From NCBI GenBank assembly GCA_963932465.1, contig OZ010792.1:279913836-279977835 (forward strand): DNA of 64,000 nt, read 5' to 3'. Made by a program: the position numbers and the translations under genes. The stretch is from Maratus speciosus (Eukaryota > Arthropoda > Arachnida > Araneae > Salticidae). The notes below the pieces were generated by a model. The model was not told the DNA's origin. It saw only the letters and a list, made by a program, of their open reading frames with translations, and did not search any database. Below are positions 35,618 to 45,156 of the stretch, piece after piece (positions within the stretch are counted from its first letter, which is position 1; every line of letters begins with the position of its first letter).

Positions 35618-36683
35618 CAGTCGTGGGAAAAAAAAAGTAAACACCCCCTACTAACTCCTCAACACATCATCATAGAAGAAAGTTACTGGTACTGAACGAT
35701 TGGAAATAAAGTCTACTTTTAAATGATGTATATAAAATTTTCTTAGGGGGTCATCTACATATTAAAACGAATCCTAACTTCATTTTTTTCAATGGCAATA
35801 CCCAATTTTAACGAGATATTTCAAATCTTCGGTTCAAACTATGCCTAGACACCAAATTTCAAGTCATTTGAATGATAAATTTTTGAATTATAAACATTCA
35901 AAATTTAGTGCTTCTAATGTTAAATTATATTTTCATATTTTTATTTATATCTCCCGAAATTATGCTCCTAATGTGCTAATTTTTTTTGTGGTAATAATAC
36001 TAATATACACAAACATAAATAAGCTGAATTTGTAATTTTTATAATTTTATGATATGAATTATGAAATTAATATTCGAAAAAATTATGAATTGCAACCTAC
36101 AATTTTTTTGATGGATTTAGATTTATTAAGTCCTGCTTTATGGAAATTCAAAAATTTCACATTTTTCTTCCAAGTAGTTTTCAAATTATGCTTAAAAAAC
36201 GGGAAAATGATGGTTTAAGGGGCCGTCTATGATGGAAGTGAGTAGACATTTTGAAATTTATTCTGCCGTACTGTAATCTAACACGCTTCATTGGCTCCTT
36301 GAGTGGCGCTTAAGGTGCCTTGATCAAGGAAGCGGCTCTCTCGGTTAACAATCCAGTACAGAACTTCAATTTGGATACAGCCCTTAAAATACGCTCGTTT
36401 TAAAATAATTAATTTCTCGGAAACTTATGGTACGAATTGCATAAAAATTCGTTTTTAGGCTAATTGAAGGGTGTAGAGTTCATTTATGCTGTCAGAATTG
36501 GGTACTGCTATTGAAAAAAACAAAGTTAGGGTTCGTTTTAATATGTAGGTGGCCCCCTAAGCAAATTTTATATACATCATTTAAAAGTAGGCTTTATTTC
36601 CAATCGTTCGGTACCAGTAACTTTCTTCTACGATAATTTGTTGAGGAGTTAGTAGGGGGTGTTTACTTTTTTTTCCACGACTG
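35618..36683. mobile_element. Tc1/mariner-type MITE with ~200-bp terminal inverted repeats
   Basis: The outer ends read CAGTCGTGGGAAAAAAAAAG and, as reverse complement, CAGTCGTGGAAAAAAAAGTA. TA flanks both (35616-35617 and 36684-36685). The inverted repeats are about 200 bp long (35618-35820 against 36480-36683), sharing AACACCCCCTACTAACTCCT and AACGATTGGAAATAAAG. The centre shows no transposase. The long TIRs and lack of coding fit a non-autonomous Tc1/mariner relative. A solo end of the same family sits at 37379. Confidence 0.9.
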
Positions 36684-37378
36684 TACATTTAATTCGCGGA
36701 GCGAAGACACACCCTTTTCATTACGCAGCCGGACGTCACTGCAATACGCGTCAGTCTAAAAATAGATCATATTAGAAGGGTAAAAAGCTATCTGTTACTT
36801 TCGGTAAAAAAGGAAAGAAAAAAAGCGATTTGAACGAAGTTGAGTCGAAAAGAAAACATTTGAAAGGGGCGAAATAAGAATGCTGTATTACAAATAAAAA
36901 GTAAATGTGATTACTACATCACATTACCCCCATTCGCTGAATAAAATTTTGGATGACCAAAAGGTGAAAAGGTAAATCTTGAAAAAGCTGTTTCAACAAA
37001 GGTTAAAACAAAATTTTAAAAGCCAAGAGCAAAAAATGTAGAATAAAATTTAAGTTTAAATTTAGAAGCTATAAGAAAAATTTTAAATGCATGTGCACAT
37101 TTAGGGAACGTACATGTACAGCGACCTAAAGAGAAAGAAAAAGAATATACATCAAAAAGTACATTCAAATTTCAACAGTATACATAACATGATAGTATAC
37201 AATAATATTAAGCCCCATTGCAATCATAGGCAAAGAAAGGCACCTTCCTGTAAAATGATCTCTACAAATTAAAATATTACCCTATATATTATTTTTAAAT
37301 TTATAAATCCAAAAGCTAAATAAATTTTTAGCCAAAAGAGACAACAAAAAAGGTTGAATTCAGTAAGATAAACAGGTA
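36684..37378. other. DNA between MITE and solo TIR, no gene
   Basis: No gene is recognised. A small hairpin TTCGC/GGA/GCGAA lies at 36693-36705. The segment may belong to the older Helitron whose helicase remnant lies downstream, but no terminal motif was found. Confidence 0.35.
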
Positions 37379-37545
37379 CGGTCGTGGTAAAAAAAGTAAT
37401 CACCCCCTGCTAACTCTTTAACAAATTATCGTAGACGAAAGTTATTGGTACCGAAAGATTGGAAATAAAGTCTACTTTTAAATGACATACATAAAATTTA
37501 CTTAGGGGCGATCTACATATAAAAACGAATCCAAACTTTAATTCA
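37379..37545 (+). mobile_element. Solo terminal repeat of the 35618 MITE family
   Basis: Starting CGGTCGTGGTAAAAAAAGTA, these ~167 bp follow the 35618 terminal repeat closely: ACCCCCTGCTAACTC, GATTGGAAATAAAGTCTACT, then the TTAGGGG...ATCTACATAT...AACGAATCC order. The opposite end is absent. It is either a truncated copy or a remnant left by deletion. Confidence 0.82.
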
Positions 37546-37670
37546 ATAAAACAATAAAAATTCTTTTAAAATAAAAAACTTTGCATTGTTTTTCACGCCA
37601 TCCATGAGGTAGAGTGCAGTAGACTCTTTTTTTTTCTTTTTTTTTTACCATACAGCAAAATAGCTGCGAC

Positions 37671-39132
37671 TTAAGATAAAACTTCACGGAAGACAATGTT
37701 TTGTCTAAATACCTTATCAGACTGTGAAAAAAGTTTTCCTTGTTTTGGTCCGTCCTTGATCCAAACACGTACACATCCTCTAGAAGTTGCTCTTGAAAAG
37801 GCTACATACAACATCCCATGTGAAAAAACTGAATGGAGCAAATAGATTCCAACTTTTTTCAAACTTTGACCCTGAGATTTATTGATTGTAATAGCAAAGG
37901 CGATCCTAAGTGGAAACTGACGGCGGTGTAACTGGAAAGCTAAACTGGCATCCGACGGTGCAAGCAGGATCATCGGTATGAAAACACAGGTGCCTCTCCT
38001 ATGTACTGTCAAAACGTCTGCATCTATAAAATTTTGCGATAACCTTCTGACTATTAAACGTGTTCCATTACAGAGACCACTGGACGGATTCATGTTCCTA
38101 AGCAACATAACAATAACGGCAACTTTAAGATTTAACTGATGTGGTGGTATTCCAGAAGATGTTAAACTATTGATGAAATCTATCTGAAAATTGTTTTGTT
38201 CTTCTTCATCATCACAAAGTATTGTATCAGCACTAAAATAAGTTTTGACTTCGCCAGGTACTTTTCGTAAAACTTCCTCATTCAATCTCAAAAAATCCTC
38301 ATTCTTGGGACACAAAATGGCTCTTTCCGAGAGATGATCAAGATCAATTTCAGACGAACCAAAAATATCATCCACTATAGAATACTGCACTAAACATTCT
38401 GGAGGTATTTCAACAATATCTTCTCCGAGTTCATAATCATTAGTCAACCGACCATTCCCCAGGCGAATGAGGCATTCCACGAAATCAAGTTCTTCCGTCT
38501 CCGTTCGCATATTTCTAACCAGATTGAACTGTCGAAATGTTGGCCAAAGAGAAGAATTGAAGAATTCTTTATGCAACTTTCAAAAATGAGTGTTTTGTTT
38601 GCATGTATAACCACAGGTAAAATCTGCCTCCAGTCACGTCCAAGAATAAACACTTTGTCCAAAAATGGGACATCATTGCCATTTAAATCTCGCAGACGTA
38701 TATCAACAGCATTCGTGCCATGGTACATTCATCCCATATAATGAGCTTAGCCATTTTCAGTAATCTTCCTTCAGATGTATTTTGCCGAATTTTTGAAGCT
38801 GAATTATTTAATATGGGGACTGTTATTTTAAACTGAGAATATGCAGTTCTTCCAGCTTGCAACAGTATCGATGCGATGCCTGTCCATGCAACGGGAATAG
38901 CAGTATGTCCTATTCCTCTGGCGTAATGCAGCAAAGTATTGAATAGGAGCGTTTTACCTGATCCCACAAAAGCATTGACAAAGAAAACCTTAGCGACAGT
39001 AGCATAATCATTTTGAATACTTTCAATAACAGCATCAACAATTATACGTTGTTTCGGATTTAGCATGATTAACTTTAACAATCGTTTCCCCTCTGCTCTT
39101 TCTTCTTGTAAATCATAGACATCGCATTCCAC
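37671..39132 (-). pseudogene. Helitron RepHel helicase domain, frame-broken
   Basis: Three overlapping minus-strand frames give most of a Pif1-like SF1 helicase in order. In 39132-38683, G-S-G-K-T at residues 57-61 is Walker A (motif I) and L-I-I-W-D-E-C is Walker B (motif II). In 38728-38444, D-W-R-Q-I-L-P-V-V is motif III, with the usual G-G-D-F partly lost. In 38576-37671, F-x-L-V-R-N-M-R-T leads to motif IV, then N-G-T-R-L-I-V, and finally F-A-I-T-I-N-K-S-Q-G-Q-S-L and Y-V-A-F-S-R-A (motifs V-VI). This helicase unwinds DNA during rolling-circle-like Helitron transposition. Two frameshifts (near 38700 and 38580) break the protein. The 301-residue final frame is the longest intact coding remnant in the window. 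No matching Helitron 3' end was found below 37671. Confidence 0.92.
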
Positions 39133-39940
39133 AGAGTTATCCAGTTTGAGGGTTCAGGTAATTCAAGGTTCTGAAGTGTCACGTTGTGTATGCGTAGATG
39201 ATTGGCTATGTCTTGAAGGGCTCTGTCTCTACTCTCCTGTAGCGGCAGATGGAGAGCAAAATCTTCTGAGAGTTCTGACTTAAACTGTTCCCATAATTGA
39301 ATCGGTAAATTTCGATTGCCAAAGACATATATGAACGAAAACAGTTGTATAAGTTTGGGTGGAATTTCAAAACCACATGCTTCAGTTAAACAATGTTGCC
39401 ATTCATCATCATCTTCTAATAAATTTCTAGCACGGCATGCACCCTTGAATGTTTCATGGATAGTATTCTCATACGTCCTTAACTTCTCGAAAGACATGGC
39501 ACCGGGAACATGACAAAGCAGCATACGAAGATGGAATCGCTTAATATTCTTTGGGCTTACAGAATACATCCTGATACTATGAAGTCACCTAATGTAACAC
39601 GCCTTTGCCACACATTGCCTTTCCATACAAAGTGCTTTGGAATTTCTATATAGAGATAGATGTTTGCTGAAGGATCAGAACTGTTAAGTAAAAACCAAGC
39701 AGTGAGCATGGTGTCTTTATTTCTTGCTCTTTCAAAAGCTTCACGTTTCTCCGCTTCCCTAAAATACACAGATTGCATGTCTTGTAGATGCACAGGCAAT
39801 CTAATAATAACATGGGACTTGTTCTGCATGGGCTTCTCAAGAAATCGCCACATTGCCTCTGGTGCCGAAACATGTCGTTCATTTAAGCGTGGCGTACGTA
39901 ATAAGTGTATCTCGAAAAATATTTTTCTACTACTGTGCAT
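39075..39940 (-). pseudogene. Helitron RepHel region between Rep and helicase, truncated upstream
   Basis: Two frames lie upstream of the helicase. 39940-39557 reads V-S-A-P-E-A-M-W-R-F, then V-I-I-R-L-P-V-H-L and Q-S-V-Y-F. 39569-39075 reads V-S-P-K-N-I-K-R-F-H-L-R-M-L-L, H-V-x-G-A-x-S-F-E-x-L-R-T and L-L-E-D-D-x-E-W. These are the conserved linker blocks that join the Rep and Hel domains in animal Helitron proteins. Similarity stops near 39890, so the Rep nuclease (HUH and two catalytic Tyr) is missing. A frameshift near 39560 separates the two frames and another near 39100 leads into the helicase. The piece 39885-39912 (GCGTGGCGTACGTAATAAGT) resembles 47905-47930, which suggests a junction with another repeat. 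Confidence 0.88.
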
Positions 39941-41001
39941 TTTTTTTTAAAATGAAATTTAATTTATTATGTTGCTATGACAGCAGACGTTATAAAATGA
40001 TAGCTTTGAAATAAGGGAATAAATAGAATAAAAAAGTTTTGTTGATGTTCGTGATAAAAAGTTTTCTTTATCATATATATATTATAAAGCAGTAAGCTCT
40101 GAAAGTTCCGCTCGAGTGTTTTCAAAAACTACCCGGTAGATTTTTTTCCAAATTGTATCATTCGATAGGAAATATTCCCGGGGTGGTTTATGAGAAAATA
40201 TACAGGGATAGCTATGATTTTTTATAATAAATTTCGTATTTTACTGTTATTTTGAACGAAAAGGTTGCCAGTGGTCATTTTTTGGCGAAAGGTTTGTTAA
40301 TTAAAGAATTGAAATAGCTATATCCGCTAGAAAATAATACAAATACATCGTAAATAAATGAAAAAAATACTGATATTTAATTAAAAAGAAAACGCTTTAA
40401 TGAGGCTTAATATTATGAAACGAAAATATTTTAACTTAAAAATGAAAGAAATATTTGTAATGCTTAAAAGATAACTTAACGTGAAATATTACAATTGATA
40501 CAACATTTGGTGATTCATCCCTTGCGTTAGATTAAAAAAATGAATCTGAAAATTTGATTAAATGAATTTTGAATGATATATATTTTTTCTGTTTATTCTC
40601 CTGTTTTTCTTTTTATTAAAAAAGTTTTCCTCCGTAATTTCGAAGCATGTGATCAACGAATATTATCCTTTTTTTTTAGCAAATATTGTTTATTGTTTAT
40701 TTATTTTTTTCTTTCTCCGTTTCGCCAATCTCACTCATAGGGAAAATCACAGTTTCAAAATTTAGAAACTGAAGATCATTCAAGGGACATTTATGCAATT
40801 ATGCGTTCTTACTATTGGAAAATTCAACATTTTGAAATAGAAATTGCTTGCAGAAAAAAATTTACAAGTTTTTAATTGGCCATTTCTTCTTCGATTTTCT
40901 TCATATTATCCTGTGTTAGACAATATTTTAAAAGATATTGAACTAATCTTGGATAATCGAGTACCGCCAAATGGAATATTTACTACATCATTGGAAGTTT
41001 T

Positions 41002-41208
41002 GGTACAGATGTCATATTCGCCCCATATTGGCGCGATTTTTTTCTGTCGCCAATATCATATCGGCAGCAGGTACTTAACTTGCGCCAAAGTGTCGTTATT
41101 TTGCTTGATGTGGTAACCCGGATTATGTTGTTTATGCTGTTGATGTTTTCGCCAAATTGGCAACCGAAAAAAATCGCGCCAATATGGGGCGAATATGACA
41201 TCTGTACC
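41002..41208. mobile_element. MITE Z copy in Helitron B1
   Basis: This 207-bp foldback has ends GGTACAGATGTCATATTCGC and its exact reverse complement. The arms continue CCCATATTGGCGCGATTTTT, giving about 41 bp of near-perfect inverted repeat. The exact 8-bp duplication is GAAGTTTT (40994-41001 and 41209-41216). The centre includes CAAAGTGTCGTTATTTTGCT and GGTAACCCGGATTATGTTGT, shared with MITE X, so X and Z are related. Confidence 0.92.
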
Positions 41209-41219
41209 GAAGTTTTGTT

Positions 41220-41365
41220 GGCACAGATGTCATATACGCACCGAGGTAAATGGGCTCTAAAATGGCGTTATTTTGCCTGACATGGTAGCCCGGATATTGT
41301 TGTTTATTTTAATAAAATGTTTATTTACTTTTATTTTATTTTATTTTTTATTATTATATAAATTG
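41220..41365 (+). mobile_element. Left half of a MITE X copy
   Basis: GGCACAGATGTCATATACGC starts at 41220, only a few bases beyond MITE Z. It continues with AAAATGGCGTTATTTTGCCT and GGTAGCCCGGATATTGTTGT, as in the X copies of the Helitron A family. It is interrupted at 41366 by MITE Y, and no matching X right end was identified beyond. Confidence 0.75.
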
Positions 41366-41659
41366 GGTACTATTTAGTTATTCCGTCGACCAATTTCGAC
41401 AAATTATATAAATCGCCAAACCACTGGCCAAATTACACAAATTGGAATAATTTTTATTTTAAATAACGAAGAACAAATAAATTAGTATAACATTAATAAA
41501 AATACAAATAAAATGTCGAAATAAAAATCACTTGATGACATAAACATGTTTAACTTGCTTAAAGTCAAGTGAATGTGATATTTATGATTAACCATTATAG
41601 GCATTTAATCTTATAGTTTGGCGATAGATTTTTGGTCGACGGGATAACCAAGTAGTACC
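41366..41659. mobile_element. MITE Y copy in Helitron B1
   Basis: The ends are GGTACTATTTAGTTATTCCG and, as reverse complement, GGTACTACTTGGTTATCCCG, each followed by TCGACCAA. The flanks TAAATTG and TAAATTCG fit an 8-bp duplication with one base lost on the left. The interior has CAAATTATATAAATCGCCAA, AACTTGCTTAAAGTCAAGTG and GGCATTTAATCTTATAGTTT, the same as in other Y copies but inverted relative to 16421. Confidence 0.85.
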
Positions 41660-41984
41660 TAAATTCGATTATTACATTAAAAATACATTACATTTTATTC
41701 ACAAATTTAATATCTTAAAGATATGTCTTTGTTTATGGTTTAATTTAATAATTCTGCATTTAAATACGTAAACTATTAGTATTCTTTTGTCCGAAATCAT
41801 CTAAATAAATCAAATTTTATATTTGCTATATCGCGACGCCATAAGTGAACGTCATCATTAAAGTAACCCTATTCATTAGAGATTTTTTTTTTAATTCAAA
41901 TTCATTCATTTTTCTATCTTAAAGTTTTAGAATGGCAACATTCTTCCATTTGTATAATTTAACAAATAGTTTGGCGATTTGTAT

Positions 41985-42385
41985 AATTTGGCAAAATTGG
42001 TCGACGAAATAATCAAGTAGTACCCGAATTTATTAAGGAACACAATAAATATCAATGATAACGGAAAATTGTAAAGGACGTAATGATCTTTATTTAATCA
42101 AACAGCGTAGACAGATATAACTATAAAATGCATGTAAACATTAGATCTAGGCTTAAAAAAATAAAAATTTGCAGTAATTTTAAATAACGAAACAACAAAG
42201 AAATTAGTAAAACATTAATAAAAATACAAATAACACGTCGATTTACGAAGACTTGATGACGTAACAAACACGTGTAGCATGTTTAGTGTCACGTGAATGT
42301 GGCATTTACGATCATGCATTACTGGCATTTAATCTTACAGTTTGGCGACAGTTTTTTCGTCGACGGAATAATTAAGAAGTACCAG
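41985..42385. mobile_element. Two further MITE Y end fragments
   Basis: A Y right end (TTTGTATAATTTGGCAAAAT, then GTCGACGAAATAATCAAGTA) closes at about 42024. A second Y end (GGCATTTAATCTTACAGTTT, GTCGACGGAATAATTAAGAA) closes at about 42385, preceded by Y interior from about 42160. Neither has its partner end in place, so these are truncated or rearranged copies. Confidence 0.65.
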
Positions 42386-44304
42386 AAATAGTAAGCCTAA
42401 TTATCTCTCTGCTTTTTTATATTCATTAGAAAAATGGAAAGAAAATCTTCGGTTCAAGCATTCACCAAAAACATTTTTACTAAAAATTTTCCCTAACTAA
42501 TGCTATTTATCATTGACAGTTCTATTAATCGTACGGATTTTTGTTGGTAAAAGATCTGTAATTGGGTCAATAGCAATTTGACATAATTTAATGCAATGTA
42601 GTTTGGCGCGAAATTAACTTTGTTTTGTAACTAACCCTGTTATTTTTGTAACTACATCGTTGCAAACACTTCTAATACTTGACGTCAACCTCGGCTTAAT
42701 ACGATTACGGAAGATTAGGAAGATTTTATTGAATGTAAACTAAATGTTTATTTTTCTACCATTCATACAATTCAGCTTTAAAAATCTACTTTTTTTATGC
42801 TCCATTTTTCGTTTAAATATGGTGGTTAAACACCGCGCTTTGTGTGCAGATAATTTGTTACACTTTTGACTGTGTTTTCTCTTCTGGAATCCAAAGATGG
42901 AAAAGTGTAATAGACCTGCCAGGAGAAGACGTATATTGCGAAATATAACATAATGTGAAGTGAAGTTGTATTTAATCCGTTAGAACAAAACTTATCGTTA
43001 AGCTGAGGGGTCCGGAGTCTAAGAACTAACAAACGATTATGAATCAACCGAAAATTATTTAAATTTAATGGTCAATCTCTGCAATCATTGTAATATTCAT
43101 TATTTTAGTAGTGTTTTGATTAAAGAATATTTTAATTCCTATTGTCATAACTGCCTCATTTCCTTACCAAACTCTACTATTTAAGTATTGCGCTGCCGCG
43201 CAATACTTATTTATTTCCAGTGTCACTTCTCAATGTTAATTTAACATGGAAAAGCCTATGGAGATCGTAACTTTTTCATTTTTTCTTCCCACCTTTTTGT
43301 CCTTGATGCCACTCATTTTTTATTCTTTACTAATTCTAATGATATTATAAATTTAAAATGTAAAAACGTTTGCCTGACGTCAGGGTCAAAACGAATGGTA
43401 AAATGCCTTTGCATATGGAGGAATTATAAACCAGAGAGAAACATGGGCCAATTTTTTTTTTTTTACATTATTCAAATATTTTACTTAATAATTCCAATTT
43501 TCGCTTTTTTCATTAAAAATCAACGGACATTTTTCATAGAAAATGTAACATTTTTACTTCATTGTTGCAAAAATTTCAAAAGCCGTAATAATAATTTATT
43601 TCTTTTTAGTTGAAAGATTTTCAAGTGAAATATTAAATTCAGCTAGATTTTTTTTCAAAAATTAAAAAGGTGAATATGGCGTCATAGTGGAAATAAAAAG
43701 GATATTGTCAGAATAAGTTTTTGCTTTGGTCAAGTTTATATTTTAGTAAAAAGTTTCTAATGGATAGCTATTTTTACGCAGGTAGCGAACTTTGTGGGGA
43801 TTTACATAACTTAAATTTTAAGATTTTTTTTTTTTTTTTTAGATGATTTTTCCTATTTATATCCCAAGTTAAACTTAGGTAATAATTTTCTGATGTGTTT
43901 ACATCACCCCTTGGGAGAGAATAAGGTTTAAACATTTAAGTAAAACTTTAATTTCTATTTTATACTGTATCACAGCTATAATATTGTTAAATATTAGCAG
44001 TAAGGATTCAACACAATTTACATTTACATTCATAGCGTTCCTGAGTGAGGAATAGGGTATCTAAATTTAAGTGAAGTGATTTTTTTATGTTTTGATTATA
44101 GATTGTTTACGTTCAGATTGGAAGTTTTTGTCCAAACTACCGCAACCTGCATTACTACAGTGGTGAAACATTTTGAATTACACATTGGTAAACTGTATCC
44201 CACATTGTGTTGCAATACCGCATACATCAAAGCCTGATGATGATACTCTCTATTAGTTTTAAAATGCGTTCGTCTGAGTGCAGTAGTTATTAAAAAACTT
44301 GACA

Positions 44305-44914
44305 TATTAAACAAAAACATAATTTGAAGAACAAATTAAAAAAACAAAATTTATTTCCTACATTGTTTAAGCCCGAGAAGTGACATATATTAAGTTATTT
44401 CATTCAATTAGTTCTACATTTAATGTTAAATTTTTGTAACAAATTAGTTAAGCCAATTGAAGATTAAAAAATAAAAATGAAATTCATACAATATGATACT
44501 TAAAACACCCTAAAACATTAGATTCCGTTCAAATGAAATCGAAATAAATCTTACGCTTTTTTTTTAGTTTTGTATTTTGCATGCATCTTATCATTTTATG
44601 CACAATTGTCAAAACATAATACAAAATCTGCAATACAAATATATTCAATTAAAAATGGAAGAAATCTAAGATTTATTTCGATTTCATTTGAACGGAATCT
44701 AATTTTTAGGGTGTTTTAAGTATCACATTGTATGAATTTTATTTTTATTTTTTAATCTTCAATTGGCTTAACTAATTTGTTACAAAAATTTAACATTAAA
44801 TGTAGAACTAATTGAATGAAATAACTTAATATATGTCACTTCTCGGGCTTAAACAATGTAGGAAATAAATTTTGTTTTTTTAATTTGTTCTTCAAATTAT
44901 GTTTTTGTTTAATA
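44305..44914. repeat. Long near-perfect inverted repeat (248-bp arms)
   Basis: Positions 44305-44552 and 44667-44914 are reverse complements over 248 bp. By eye only about three differences are seen (two substitutions, one single-base indel), around 99% identity, with a 114-bp spacer. The arms start TATTAAACAAAAACATAATT and end near GAAATCGAAATAAATCTTA. The block lies near the 3' end of Helitron B1 and is absent from B2. No clear target duplication or known terminal motif was found. The high arm identity implies a recent origin or arm-to-arm gene conversion. Confidence 0.92.
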
Positions 44915-45156
44915 AATGATCAACTAAAACAAGTTGCCAAGTTGCTTCTGCTAACTTGCCCAAATTTTATCCGACGCATAAGATCGCAAAATAACAACAT
45001 ACTATCGTAATGGTGTTCCGATCGTTTTTAGCAATACGGAAGGACATTTCACGTGAAGGTCCATATTGCTTTAAAATGAAAGGTCAAATTCACCATTTCG
45101 TTTGATTCAAGGTTCGCTTAAGAAAATGGACCAGCGCAGCGGGCATAGCCTGCTAG

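Larger units (their letters stand above)
40071..45156 (+). mobile_element. Helitron family B, copy B1
   Basis: The 5' end is read as A|TCATATATATATTATAAAGC at 40071. The 3' end is GCGGGCATAGCCTGCTAG at 45156, with a 7-bp imperfect hairpin (AGCGGGC/AT/AGCCTGCT overlapping CTAG) and T following. The first ~600 bp match B2 (AGCAGTAAGCTCT, GTTCCGCTCGAGT, AAACTACCCGGT, CATTCGATAGGAAATATTCC). So do the part around 42650-43090 and the last 200 bp. It is longer than B2 because MITE Z (41002), part of X (41220), Y (41366) and the foldback at 44305 lie inside. It has no coding of its own. Confidence 0.8.
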
